From: Nitrospira sp. CR1.1
Lineage (GTDB): Bacteria > Nitrospirota > Nitrospiria > Nitrospirales > Nitrospiraceae
Length of the DNA stretch: 64,000 bases
Assembly: GCA_014055465.1 (NCBI GenBank)
Contig: WIAF01000003.1
Location: 124,001 to 188,000, forward strand
Direction of reading: 5' to 3'
Under the pieces are notes generated by a model. The model did not search any database. It was not told the origin of the DNA and worked only from the letters and a program-made list of their open reading frames with translations. Numbering within the stretch: the stretch's first letter is position 1; each line of letters opens with the position of its first letter. A program made the position numbers and the translations under genes. Positions 1 through 9,798 of the stretch are shown here, piece by piece.

Positions 1-1675
1 GCTCCAGCGCTTCGATCCAGAGCGCCACCTTGGTCAGCTCGACCGCCATGGGGTTGCGGTCCACACCGTAGAGGCAACGGCAGGCGACCTCACGCAACGC
101 ATGGCAGAAGTCGGCGGCCGAAGGGATTCCACCGGCGCGGCGGCGGGCGACGCGCGTGGCAATGCGCCGCGCCGCCGCAAGTAGAAAATGCCCCGATCCA
201 CAGGCAGGATCGATGACGGTGAGCTTTAATAGCCCTTCGACAGGATCAGCGGCCTGTGCTTCCCGCTCGTCGAGCACCGGATCGAGCGTGGTGTCGAGCA
301 GGAGTTGAACCAGACTGTCCGGCGTATAGTAAGAGCCGGTGGTTTTGCGCTGGTTACCCTTCTGCTCGGCGGCCTCCGAGGCGAAGGTGAGCGTCTTGCC
401 GTCGTCACCGAGTTGCGGCTGGAGTTCGAGCAGCGATTCGTAGACCGAACCAAGCTCCTCTGTTTCCATCGCGCGCCAGTTCACCGACACCATGCCGGTT
501 TTGTCGGAGAGCCAGGACAGGCGGTAGAGTGCCTCCATGAAGGCGCGGTTGCGCAGACGTGCGATTTCGAGATGCGGCAGCTTGCCGGCGCTGAAAAGCC
601 CGCCAAGCGCGGGCAGGCCGAGCGCTTCCTGCCCGCAGGCAAGAGCGCCGAAGACGACCTTGATACTCTCATAGCGGTCGTGGTGCTTGTCCCAGGTGGC
701 TGCACGGGCCGCTTGCGCCCGAAGTGAAGCGAGGCTGTACCCATCGGCGTAGAGCTTTCGGGCATCCGGCTTTGCCGTCTCGGGATGAAGCAGGTTCCGG
801 TCCTCGGCCACCATCAGGAAGATGAGGCGATAGATGAGGCGCAGAAGCTCGTTGAACCATTCGGTCAGGTCGATCTCTCCGGATCTCAACCGGGCAGCAA
901 GGTCGGGATTGGCTTCGAGGAAACCGGAGCCGAGCACTTTCAGCGCGGTTTCAACCTGAGCCGCCAGCCGATCGCGGGCGGCCACGCCTTCGCGAGAGCC
1001 GGCCTCACGCCAGCGTTCCAGCACGCAATCGGTGACAAGTGTGCCGACAACGCCGAACCGTGTCCGGTGGATCAGCAACCAGAGAACGGCGAAAGAGGAG
1101 GCATCCTCGTTCGTGAAGATCTGGGCAAGGTCGCCTTCGATATAGGCCGGCCGGGTCAGCGAGGCGTTGTCGCGCATGAGACGGATGATGGCCCCGTTCG
1201 TGACCAGACCCCAGAGCGCGCTCTCGCTGTCGTTGAGATAATCCTGAAGCGCAAAGGCCGGGGATCGCGAACGGTCGGTCGAAAGCGTCGGACTGCGCCT
1301 ATCGAGCTTTTCCTCGGAAGGCGGGACGACGACCACAGGGACGCGGCCACCGGCGAGGAAAGAGATCACGCCATCGGCGGAAACGAGATCGTTGAAGCCG
1401 AAGGTTTCCGCCAAGAAGTCTCGCACGAAGCGCCGTGTCACCTCGACCGAGGGATTTTGAAGTTTCGCGAAGGCGTCGAAATGGGACTGGCCGACGCGGA
1501 AGGCGGTGGAAATCTCTTCGCGGATCGTCAGCCCCTTGCGGATCCGGTAGTCCACTTCCGTCTGTTCGAAGGCTTGTCGTCGGTCGATGCTGGAAACCAT
1601 GGCCGGCGCGATGAGGTTGCCCTCCAGCAAGAGCGAGGGCCAAGCCGACATGTCGGTGACGAGCTTCCGCGCCAT
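1..1675 (-). CDS. Eco57I/PglX-like adenine-specific DNA methyltransferase (3' end beyond the window)
   Basis: Open reading frame on the minus strand starting at the ATG at 1673-1675 and running off the left edge, so about 558 residues are visible. Methylase signatures are clear: TGSYYTP near residue 445, VIDPACGSGHFLLAAAR (AdoMet motif I) near residue 484, and LYGVDRNPMAVELTKVALW near the edge. The catalytic NPPY motif would lie beyond position 1. The roughly 440-residue N-terminal part is the helical region typical of Eco57I-type and BREX PglX/DISARM DrmMI enzymes. The start lies 3 bp after the stop of the upstream SNF2 helicase, so the two are almost certainly co-transcribed. In related systems the enzyme methylates host DNA to mark self. 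It could be the methylase of DISARM, of a BREX-like locus or of an uncharacterised relative; the missing 3' flank prevents a firm choice. Confidence 0.88.
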   Translation of the reverse strand, partial: MARKLVTDMSAWPSLLLEGNLIAPAMVSSIDRRQAFEQTEVDYRIRKGLTIREEISTAFRVGQSHFDAFAKLQNPSVEVTRRFVRDFLAETFGFNDLVSADGVISFLAGGRVPVVVVPPSEEKLDRRSPTLSTDRSRSPAFALQDYLNDSESALWGLVTNGAIIRLMRDNASLTRPAYIEGDLAQIFTNEDASSFAVLWLLIHRTRFGVVGTLVTDCVLERWREAGSREGVAARDRLAAQVETALKVLGSGFLEANPDLAARLRSGEIDLTEWFNELLRLIYRLIFLMVAEDRNLLHPETAKPDARKLYADGYSLASLRAQAARAATWDKHHDRYESIKVVFGALACGQEALGLPALGGLFSAGKLPHLEIARLRNRAFMEALYRLSWLSDKTGMVSVNWRAMETEELGSVYESLLELQPQLGDDGKTLTFASEAAEQKGNQRKTTGSYYTPDSLVQLLLDTTLDPVLDEREAQAADPVEGLLKLTVIDPACGSGHFLLAAARRIATRVARRRAGGIPSAADFCHALREVACRCLYGVDRNPMAVELTKVALWIEALE

Positions 1676-1678
1676 GGC

Positions 1679-4444
1679 TCAGGCCTCTCCCGGCATCAGA
1701 ACGAACAGGCCGATCACATCCGGCGGTAGAACGGCCTCCACGGTCACGCGCGAGGCTGACCCTGACGCTGCGCGGAGGCGGGCATGGTCCTGCATGAGCT
1801 CTTGTGCGCGCGATTGGGCGAAGTCGGCGATCGGTCCTTCGAGCAGACCCGGCAGGGCCTCCTTCGCCTTGGCGATGAACCTGTTGCGTGCGACAGGCGC
1901 GAGATCGGACGTGGCGGGTGTATTGAGCCATTCTCGGGCAGTTTCGCCAGCCGCCACGATCCGGCCGCCTTGGATCGCGACAAGCGCCGCCTCCTCAGCC
2001 AGCAGCAACCGTTCCTTGCGAGCATGGACTGTCAGCTTGAAGCGTATACGAAGCAGAAGCACACGAGTGATCTGCTGCACGGTTGTGGTCGGCCAGGCGC
2101 CGACCCGACCGATGCCGAGACTTGACAACGCCTCCGGATCAAGCGACGCCTCGACCAGCGCTTCAGCAAGCGTGGCCGTCAGGGGATGTGTCCTAGTGAG
2201 CAATGCGGTGCCCGACAGCGCCGGTTCAGCCGTCACCAGACGAACCGATCCGCTGAGATCGTGTTCCGCCAAACGCTCCCGCAGACCGGCATCAAGGGCA
2301 TCGACATGTGCCAGAAGCACAGCTTTCCGGGTTTCGAGCGGCACACCGAAACAGGCCATCGCGCGTTCGACGAATAGCTTCGCATCCGCCGGGGAGCCGA
2401 GGAGCGTGCGGACCTTCTCCCATTCCGGGGCGACTTCCTGCGGCTTCACCGTGTTCTGGGCGAAACGCGCACGGGATCGCTTCTCGTTTTCGGATGCGTC
2501 GCGCCATCGCGCCTCCATGACCTTGGCACCGTCGTCGAGGCGAAGATCGAGCGTGAGCTGTGGGGATACGCCACGGCGCAGCATCATGGACGCCATCAGC
2601 GCATCCGTCACCGGCCCCCGCTCCTCGGGGAGCGGTACGGTCACGCCTGTCGCTTTTCGGATTTCCTCGGCCTTGCGGAGGATGACCTCGAGCACTGCCC
2701 CGTCGATGGCGCTGTCCGGCGAGAACATCATAATCGATCGGACGAGTTCCGCGGGTTGACCGAAGCGATCCACCCGCCCCTCACGCTGCTGGTGCCGGGT
2801 CGGATTCCAAGACAGGTCGTAATGGACGACTGTATCGAAGAGCTGCTGAAGATTGATACCTTCGGACAGGCAGTCGGTAGCGACAAGGATACGCTGAACC
2901 GGCTTTTCGTCGTCCACGGTCGCCATGTCGGCAACGCGATCGCGACGCTCATCCGGCGTAAGCACGCCCGTCACGGCTTCGATCGCCAGTTTCGGGAAGG
3001 CCCTGCACAGACCATCATGGACATGCTCGGCCGTCGCCAGATAGCGACAGAAGACAACGGGATTTGCGCCCGTCTTGATGAGGGGCGTCAGCACATCGAC
3101 GAGGGCAGTCAACTTCGGATCAGGCTTGCCGACCAATTCTTCGGCGCGCTTCACCAAGGCGAGCAGCTCCGGTTCGGCGTCAAAAGCCGTGCCCGGTTCA
3201 AGATCGACCGCGTCCTCGTCGTCCCCGTCATCATCATAAATTTGAGGCTCGAGGCGATCGTTCTCGTTCGACATGCGGTTCCTCAGCGCGCTCAGGGCTG
3301 CGGCCGGCGAAGAGCCGACGCAGCGCATCAGTGCCAAAGTGCCCCAGAAGGCCAGACGCCGCTCGCGCTGCCCGGATCCTGCCCGAGACACGATGCCGAA
3401 ACAGTAATCGAGTACGGCGTCCTGGAACCCGCGATAGCCCTCAGAGAAACGATAGTCAAACTCCATCGTCTCATGCTTCGGGAAAGCCCGGTTTTCGTCC
3501 CAATCCCCCGAGACGAGATCGATCCGGCGACGTTGCACGAAGTGCCGGGCCAGCCGCTCGCGATACCGCGTGTATTCAAAGTCCATCGCAGCAAATGATG
3601 GGTCGATTAGAGAGAGAAGACGCGCGAATGCCTTTTCGTCCCCGGAATGGGGCGTCGCGGTCACAAGGATCATCCGCCGCTCGGGATTTCGGGCCAGTTC
3701 CGACAGAAGCTCGAAACGCTGCTGCCGTCCCTGATGCGTGCCCACACAGGTATGCGCTTCATCGACGATGACGACATCCGGGCAGGTGCGCGCAAAGCCT
3801 TCGCGGCGTTTCTCTGCTTTGATGTAGTCGAGGCTGACGACTGTGAAGGGATAGGCGTCGAACAGGGTCTGCGCAAGCGGCAGACTGCGTTCCAGGCGGC
3901 TCGCGGTGCCTGACGTGACTGGGACGGCATCGATCCCGAAGCGTACCTTCAGCTCTCCGACCCATTGCCCGACGAGGTGCGGCGGGCAGAGCACCGAGAA
4001 GGCATCCACCTCACCCCGGTCCATCAGTTCGCGCAGAATGAGGCCGGCCTCGATCGTCTTGCCGATGCCGACGTCATCCGCAATGAGAAGGCGCGGCACC
4101 GGCAGACGAAGCGCCATCAGCAGCGGCACGAGCTGGTAGATCCGCGGTTCGAAGGTGATCTGTGCGGCGGACCGGAAAGGGCCCGCACCGCGGCGCAGGG
4201 TCAAGCGCATCGCATCCGCGAGTAATGCCGCTTTCGCCTGAACAGTGGTCGTGGCGTCGGCAGGCAGATCAAAACGGGCTGGCTGGACCGGTAGGATCTC
4301 GAGCTTCGGGTCGAGGATGACCATATCACTCTCGCTGCCAGAGAGTGGGCGAAGCGCCAGAATGCCGTCCTGCGGCGCCGGCAGCGCAACCCATTCGCGC
4401 CCGCGAGCACGAACCAGATCTCCGGGGGCGAAGTTCACTGTCAT
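1679..4444 (-). CDS. SNF2/RapA-like helicase, DrmD-like
   Basis: 921 residues starting MTVNFAPGDLVRARGREWVA, a short SH3-like N-terminus often seen in defence-associated SNF2 proteins. The ATPase motifs are intact: ADDVGIGKT (Walker A, about 122-130), VVIVDEAH (DEAH, 228-231), LVTATPHSG (motif III), and in the C-terminal lobe LVATDCLSEGINLQ and QREGRVDRFGQ (motif VI), the RapA/HepA type. The start codon overlaps the stop of the upstream 1726-aa helicase by ATGA, and the methyltransferase begins 3 bp after its stop. The pairing of this helicase type with an Eco57I-like methylase and a DUF1998 helicase resembles class I DISARM (drmD-drmMI-drmA-drmB). Its role in such systems is restriction of non-self DNA by translocation; the exact function here is inferred from context. 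Confidence 0.87.
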   Translation of the reverse strand: MTVNFAPGDLVRARGREWVALPAPQDGILALRPLSGSESDMVILDPKLEILPVQPARFDLPADATTTVQAKAALLADAMRLTLRRGAGPFRSAAQITFEPRIYQLVPLLMALRLPVPRLLIADDVGIGKTIEAGLILRELMDRGEVDAFSVLCPPHLVGQWVGELKVRFGIDAVPVTSGTASRLERSLPLAQTLFDAYPFTVVSLDYIKAEKRREGFARTCPDVVIVDEAHTCVGTHQGRQQRFELLSELARNPERRMILVTATPHSGDEKAFARLLSLIDPSFAAMDFEYTRYRERLARHFVQRRRIDLVSGDWDENRAFPKHETMEFDYRFSEGYRGFQDAVLDYCFGIVSRAGSGQRERRLAFWGTLALMRCVGSSPAAALSALRNRMSNENDRLEPQIYDDDGDDEDAVDLEPGTAFDAEPELLALVKRAEELVGKPDPKLTALVDVLTPLIKTGANPVVFCRYLATAEHVHDGLCRAFPKLAIEAVTGVLTPDERRDRVADMATVDDEKPVQRILVATDCLSEGINLQQLFDTVVHYDLSWNPTRHQQREGRVDRFGQPAELVRSIMMFSPDSAIDGAVLEVILRKAEEIRKATGVTVPLPEERGPVTDALMASMMLRRGVSPQLTLDLRLDDGAKVMEARWRDASENEKRSRARFAQNTVKPQEVAPEWEKVRTLLGSPADAKLFVERAMACFGVPLETRKAVLLAHVDALDAGLRERLAEHDLSGSVRLVTAEPALSGTALLTRTHPLTATLAEALVEASLDPEALSSLGIGRVGAWPTTTVQQITRVLLLRIRFKLTVHARKERLLLAEEAALVAIQGGRIVAAGETAREWLNTPATSDLAPVARNRFIAKAKEALPGLLEGPIADFAQSRAQELMQDHARLRAASGSASRVTVEAVLPPDVIGLFVLMPGEA

Positions 4445-7400
4445 CGGGACGTCCCCCCGAATAGCGAGATCATGGCGTCAGGCACGCCTGCGGCTGCGGT
4501 TCCCGGCAACTCAAACAGCGTCCAACCTTTGGCTTCAGCTACCTGGCGCGTTGCCTCAGCCAAAGGAGAGACACAAGCCGCGACAAAATGACTACGCCAG
4601 GCGAAGTTCATCTCCTGATTGGAAAAACAGACAGTGGCGCCATCCGGAGGCGGCATCCCCGCCTGCTTGAAGGCGTTTTCCCATCCCCCGCCCTCGGCCG
4701 TCCGACCCGGCGCTGTAGCAAGCACCACCTGCCCGCGCGCCAGATCGACCAGCATCTGTTTAGCTTGATTGCTTGTCCGGTCGATTAGCTCGTGATCGGG
4801 CTGGTTAAAGTATGAGAGCAAGCATCGATAGCATCCGCGAATACAGGCCTCTCCTTCCCGGCTGACGAGCAGCTTCGCCTCGCCCGCTGCGATCGCACCA
4901 TCGACCTTCTCGAAATGCATCAGGGTCAACGCTTCGCGGGCGACCTTGCCGAGCGCTTGTGAATCCTCGATCAGGCGGCTCAACACCCCCGCGCCGCCCT
5001 CTGTGGCTTCATACGCCAGGATGGCACGACGGTTATCGCGAGCAGGCAACGGTTCGCCAAGGACCTCGCCTTCCTCTAATTGGAAAATGACCTCGATGCC
5101 TCTCAGGAGTGCATGCTGAACCGTTGCAATTGTCCCAGGCTCATAGGCCGTAGGCTCAGTGAAACGGAAGAGCAGCGCGTTCTTGTGGTCGCGAACGATG
5201 GGGACGATCCGAACCGGCTTCACAACGTCCGGAGGCACATCGACATCGGGATCTTCGTCTTCAGACTTTCTCCAGTAGCCACTGCGGGGATCGATATGGA
5301 AACCGAACACGGTCTGATTTGCGCGCCGCTTCAGCCCCTTGTTAATGCGACTGATCTCGGCGCTATTGGCATATTGCAGATTGAAAATAGAAACATCATC
5401 GCAACGGAAGTCGGCCTCGCTGGTCTGCACCCGGCCGTCTCGTTTCGGCCAGGAAAAGACGGTCTGGATATCAAAGCCCTGCCGGACGCGCTCTTCGTCA
5501 TTGGCCGTGATCCGTTCAGCTGGCGCGGCCTCTACGTTGTCGATCCGGAGCGTCCGCTGCACAGGCACCTCGCCTGCCATTGGACTGTTGCATGCATGGC
5601 AGCGCTCGACCTCGCTGTCATGACATGCGCCGCAGTTCGAGCAGATGTAGATATCTCGAGTAGCGAGTTCTGTCCCGTCTCCAGTCCGGACTTCCGGCGG
5701 CAGCTTCGCCTTCATGACCCGGTAGGCACGGCCTTCGTGGTAGATCAGACTGCGCGGGCCGAATTCAGAAATAGCCAGGAAGCGTGCACGCTGGAGGAAT
5801 GAGCCGGTTTTTCCCTCGCCGGGGATGAAGGCATAGAGCGGCAACCGGGGGAAATTGTAGCCCGGCAGGAAACCTTCCGTAGCGAGATACCGGTAAGAGT
5901 AGAAATCCGAACCGTTGGTGGCCCTCCCCTGTTCGAGAATGGCGATCTGGTCGCTCGCTTGCATCTGCGCTGCCTTAATCCGCCGACGGTCCGCGCCCGA
6001 GAGGCCAGTGATTTCCGAGCGGGCGTTGGCTTCCAGCAGCTGCGTTCGAGCCGAGTTGTACAGTTCCCGCCAACGATCGAAGGCATGATTGAACTCCAAA
6101 GGCGCGTGCTGGGCCACTTGGGCGACGAACTCATCCGGCTCATTCATCCAGGCCGGCTTTCGGCCGTCCACGGAATCGAGAATCTGATCGAGAATCCGCT
6201 TCATCGGAGCATGCGCTACCTTCGCCAGTTCAGGCCGGTCGATGACGTCGTAGATTTCCGTCTTCAGCGGGTACCCCGTCTGCGTCAGGTCGAGGATTTC
6301 CGGGATGTCGGGGCGAAGGGCCAGCTTCGTTTCCGCGAGCCACACGGCCTGCAGATGCGATCGAACAAGCTCCTCATTGGTAATGTCGAGCGCCGGCGGC
6401 CGAACAACACCCGCTACCATCTCGTTACGCCGCTCGAAAAAATACTGGTCGTGTGGCGATTGCGCCGCGCAATAGGTCACGATGACGGCAGCCTGCCCGG
6501 AACGCCCGGCACGGCCAGCGCGCTGAGCGTAGTTCGCCGGCGTCGGCGGCACGTTTCGCAGATAGACGGCATTAAGTGCCGAGATGTCGACGCCAAGCTC
6601 CATGGTCGGCGAACAGAACAGTGCAGGTAGAAACTGCGCTGACTCTCCTGCTGCCTTGAGATCGGCGGCACTCTTGGTGAGATTCTCCCGGTCTTCCTTC
6701 TCAAACCGGAAGCGCCACTCACGCCATTCGCGCTGTCGCTGGGACACCTGGGCCGTGTGCTCACGGCCTTCGAGGCCCCAAAAACTACTCTGGCCAGCTT
6801 TCAGATCGGTAGCAATCTCATTGTAGAGATCGTGAAAGTAACGGTTTCCTTGCGCTGTGCCTGTCCGGATGGCTTTGCCGGGCACGATACGAACGGCTGA
6901 CGGCGACAAACGCCACCCTTGCAGATCCGCCTCGATGTCGACGCGCGACACAAGTCCCTCACGGGCTAAGAGTTCCATCAAGCCCGTCATAACTGACAGG
7001 TAATCTCCTCTGCCCAGCTTGGTCCCGATGACGCTTGTGCGATTGATGAGGCGCGCGATACGGGAATTGTGCCCTGCGCGAACGATCGTCTGTTCTTCCC
7101 GCAGTCCCACCCGGTCCTTACCAGGCGCTTGCAGAAACAGGGTCGTGCGGCTTCTGGGCGTCTCCTTTGCGTCAATCGCCCAAGGAGCGCACAGAAGATT
7201 TCGAGACTTCTGAGCGACGGTATCGAGAACGGTCAGATCGAGTGCTTCGGTTCCGACAGCCAGACCGTCGAGCATGGCGCCGAGGACCAGATTCAGCATG
7301 GCCTTTCGCCTGGGCACGTCGAGCGTCCCAAAATCCGGTAAGAGGGCGGCGAGGCGATCCGTATCCTCGGCGATATCGTCGAGGCCGATGAACGCGACGT

Positions 7401-9621
7401 CAATGAGCTTAAGAACCGAGAGACTCGGATTGGTGTAACGCCACCCTCGGCGCAGGTCGGTCCAGAACCGATGGGCGAGCACCTTCGCAAAGGACCTTTG
7501 CGCATCTTCACGAACGACGGCGCCCGCCTCGGGATCCAACATCCAATGGATGCGCGCATCCCTGTTAGTCGCAGTGAATCCGAGCGCTTTCACGACCCGC
7601 AGACCGAATTCGTCCTCGGCTATGCCATCGTCACCCGCGTCCAACACCGCCCGCAGAATTGCGCCGCGCAGGAGGCTGACGAACAGAAAGTCGTTGAAGT
7701 GGCCGGCCTGAAGGGCCGCGTCCTGCCGGTTGTCCGTGAAGCCAAGGAGCTTCCGCTTTTCTTTGGGAACGCCACTATTCCGTCCGTTCATCCATTCCAG
7801 GGCGGTCGAGACGAGAAGCGTCGTGGCCGAGCTTCGGCCTTCGCCCGAAAGGCCTGCAAGTTTGGTACGCTCCCGCATACTGGAATGCGGCTGATCGAGG
7901 CAGCATGGGCAGAAGCCGAACTTGCCGGAAATGAACCAGAAGCTCTGCCCCGATAAATCATACCGTCCATCCGGGGCTACCGTAACCATCTGAGGGACCC
8001 GGCATTTCCTATTCGCCCGAATCCGCTCGATACCATTGCGCTCCTCGCGCCAATCCTCGGGAAACGTCTCGATCTCACCCGTGAAGTCATAATGGGAATC
8101 GCCATCTCCTGTGGGGATCAGATAGCCTGCGGCGTCCCCTTCCTGATCATCAAGTGGTACATCGTCGATGTTCCTTGGCAGAAACAGAACCCCGTCTGCG
8201 TCCTCAGTCTTGGTGACGACGTGGACCTCATATCCGCATTCCCGGCAGAATCTGGTCGGATAGAGGCGATGGCCCGGCGCGCTGGGATCTTCGAGCTGAC
8301 CTTCAAACAAGACATTCCTGGGCTTCTCAGTCAGCGTGGTGAAAACTTCGCCTGCGCCGGAGATGAACTGGTGGAGTTTAAAGGCCAGGAATGCACCGGT
8401 CCCCGAGCCGCCTCGCTCCATTTCCGCCATGCTGATGCGCGTCAGGAATGTCTCAAGGCTGCTTCGGCAAACCTCGATTTCTACGCCGCTATCCTTTGAC
8501 AGCAACGCAACGGCCTCTTCAAATGGCTGTGGCTTCTTGCGCTTGAGCTCCTGCGCATCATCCAAACCGATCGCCAATTCTGTCCAGACCGCCAGGGGGT
8601 GCTTCCTGAGAACCTCATCGGTCAATACATCCGGGAGCGTAGCCGTCAACACAGGCGCAAGCTCCGGCCGCACGTCATCGAGCTTTAACCGATCGTCCGT
8701 TGCCCGTTCAAGCGATTCGTCGATGACCGCATCCGGCCCGATGGAGACCCCGAAAAGACGTGACGCAACGTCCGCTACAGCCTGTGCGCGGTTGGCGTCG
8801 GATCCTTCGCTCGCCATGGTGGCTGAAGTCCCAATACAAATCGGCGCCTTGTCTGGCGTGCAGCGGTTGCGAAGACGGCGGACGAGGATGGCGACATCGG
8901 CGCCCTGGCGGCCACGATAAGTATGCAGCTCGTCAAGAATGATGAAGTCCAAACCGTTCGCGTTCTCCATGACCTTGGTGTCGAGGTTGTCCTGCCGCGT
9001 CAGGAGCAATTCGGCCATCATGAAGTTGGTGAGGAGGATATCCGGCGGGTTATCCGCGATCCTCTGCCGCTCCTCCTCCCTTTCCTGGCCAGTGTAGCGT
9101 CGCACCACCGGCTTGATCTCCGTTGGCAGACCAGATTGAGAGATGAATTTCTCGATCTCGTTGATCTGACTGTTCGCCAGCGCGTTCATTGGATAGACAA
9201 TAATGGCCCTGGTTCTATGCGCCTTGCCCGCTTTCCGCGCACGTACGATTGCGTCGACCACAGGCACGAAAAAGCAGAGCGACTTACCCGAGCCGGTTCC
9301 GGTGGTGACCACATAACTCTCGCCCGCCCGCGCCTTGGCGATAGACTGCGCCTGGTGGCGATAAAAACGCAGAGGTGCCGGTCCAAATCGGAATATTCTG
9401 CCTGTCGCTTCGTCAAGATCGCCGGAGGCAACCAGTTCGTCAACGGTCGGCCCCCGAAGAAACCGGGGATTGATAGACAGCAGCGCATCCGGCCAGAAAC
9501 GTCCCTCGTCATACTGACGGTCAATCTCGGACTTCAGGTCTTCAGATCGAATAGTGCTGAAGGAACGTGAGAAGCGGGCGTAGGAATCGATGAGGCGATG
9601 ATCAAATTCGAATGCCTTCAT
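4441..9621 (-). CDS. Large DExH helicase with C-terminal DUF1998/MZB zinc domain (DrmA/DrmB- or MrfA-like)
   Basis: 1726 residues from the ATG at 9621, chosen because GGAGGGAGAT lies 8 bp upstream; an in-frame start 39 bp further up lacks this site. Helicase motifs: TTGTGSGKS (Walker A, about 106-114), IILDELH (DExH, 228-233), ICIGTSAT (motif III), then SPTMELGVDIS and QRAGRAGRSGQ (motif VI). Four cysteine groups follow: FCRECG, FCPCC, CSNCGACHDSEVERCHAC and, near the C-terminus, CIRGCYRC after AYEATEGGAGVL, the signature of the DUF1998/MZB domain. In DISARM the helicase (DrmA) and DUF1998 protein (DrmB) are separate; here both features are in one chain, as in MrfA/Hrq1 helicases but more than twice as long. 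It is the first gene of the three-gene operon and overlaps the next by ATGA. Confidence 0.85.
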   Translation of the reverse strand: MKAFEFDHRLIDSYARFSRSFSTIRSEDLKSEIDRQYDEGRFWPDALLSINPRFLRGPTVDELVASGDLDEATGRIFRFGPAPLRFYRHQAQSIAKARAGESYVVTTGTGSGKSLCFFVPVVDAIVRARKAGKAHRTRAIIVYPMNALANSQINEIEKFISQSGLPTEIKPVVRRYTGQEREEERQRIADNPPDILLTNFMMAELLLTRQDNLDTKVMENANGLDFIILDELHTYRGRQGADVAILVRRLRNRCTPDKAPICIGTSATMASEGSDANRAQAVADVASRLFGVSIGPDAVIDESLERATDDRLKLDDVRPELAPVLTATLPDVLTDEVLRKHPLAVWTELAIGLDDAQELKRKKPQPFEEAVALLSKDSGVEIEVCRSSLETFLTRISMAEMERGGSGTGAFLAFKLHQFISGAGEVFTTLTEKPRNVLFEGQLEDPSAPGHRLYPTRFCRECGYEVHVVTKTEDADGVLFLPRNIDDVPLDDQEGDAAGYLIPTGDGDSHYDFTGEIETFPEDWREERNGIERIRANRKCRVPQMVTVAPDGRYDLSGQSFWFISGKFGFCPCCLDQPHSSMRERTKLAGLSGEGRSSATTLLVSTALEWMNGRNSGVPKEKRKLLGFTDNRQDAALQAGHFNDFLFVSLLRGAILRAVLDAGDDGIAEDEFGLRVVKALGFTATNRDARIHWMLDPEAGAVVREDAQRSFAKVLAHRFWTDLRRGWRYTNPSLSVLKLIDVAFIGLDDIAEDTDRLAALLPDFGTLDVPRRKAMLNLVLGAMLDGLAVGTEALDLTVLDTVAQKSRNLLCAPWAIDAKETPRSRTTLFLQAPGKDRVGLREEQTIVRAGHNSRIARLINRTSVIGTKLGRGDYLSVMTGLMELLAREGLVSRVDIEADLQGWRLSPSAVRIVPGKAIRTGTAQGNRYFHDLYNEIATDLKAGQSSFWGLEGREHTAQVSQRQREWREWRFRFEKEDRENLTKSAADLKAAGESAQFLPALFCSPTMELGVDISALNAVYLRNVPPTPANYAQRAGRAGRSGQAAVIVTYCAAQSPHDQYFFERRNEMVAGVVRPPALDITNEELVRSHLQAVWLAETKLALRPDIPEILDLTQTGYPLKTEIYDVIDRPELAKVAHAPMKRILDQILDSVDGRKPAWMNEPDEFVAQVAQHAPLEFNHAFDRWRELYNSARTQLLEANARSEITGLSGADRRRIKAAQMQASDQIAILEQGRATNGSDFYSYRYLATEGFLPGYNFPRLPLYAFIPGEGKTGSFLQRARFLAISEFGPRSLIYHEGRAYRVMKAKLPPEVRTGDGTELATRDIYICSNCGACHDSEVERCHACNSPMAGEVPVQRTLRIDNVEAAPAERITANDEERVRQGFDIQTVFSWPKRDGRVQTSEADFRCDDVSIFNLQYANSAEISRINKGLKRRANQTVFGFHIDPRSGYWRKSEDEDPDVDVPPDVVKPVRIVPIVRDHKNALLFRFTEPTAYEPGTIATVQHALLRGIEVIFQLEEGEVLGEPLPARDNRRAILAYEATEGGAGVLSRLIEDSQALGKVAREALTLMHFEKVDGAIAAGEAKLLVSREGEACIRGCYRCLLSYFNQPDHELIDRTSNQAKQMLVDLARGQVVLATAPGRTAEGGGWENAFKQAGMPPPDGATVCFSNQEMNFAWRSHFVAACVSPLAEATRQVAEAKGWTLFELPGTAAAGVPDAMISLFGGTSR

Positions 9622-9798
9622 TGCCAGGATCTCCCTCCAACATTTCTTACAATGCAGCAATCCTTGTCCGGAATGGCCTCACCAATCGTTGCCATGAGGG
9701 CTCAAGAAGGCCAGGACGAGTCAAGCGTCGCTCTATATCAAACACCGTTGCCAGTTAGGCCGTTAGTTCCAATTCCCCTTTGTGCTTATTCATGATGC

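Noticed and set aside
785-1729. 314-codon open frame on the plus strand
   Set aside because: Antisense to the methylase gene, whose motifs on the minus strand are unambiguous; no motif or ribosome-binding site supports it.
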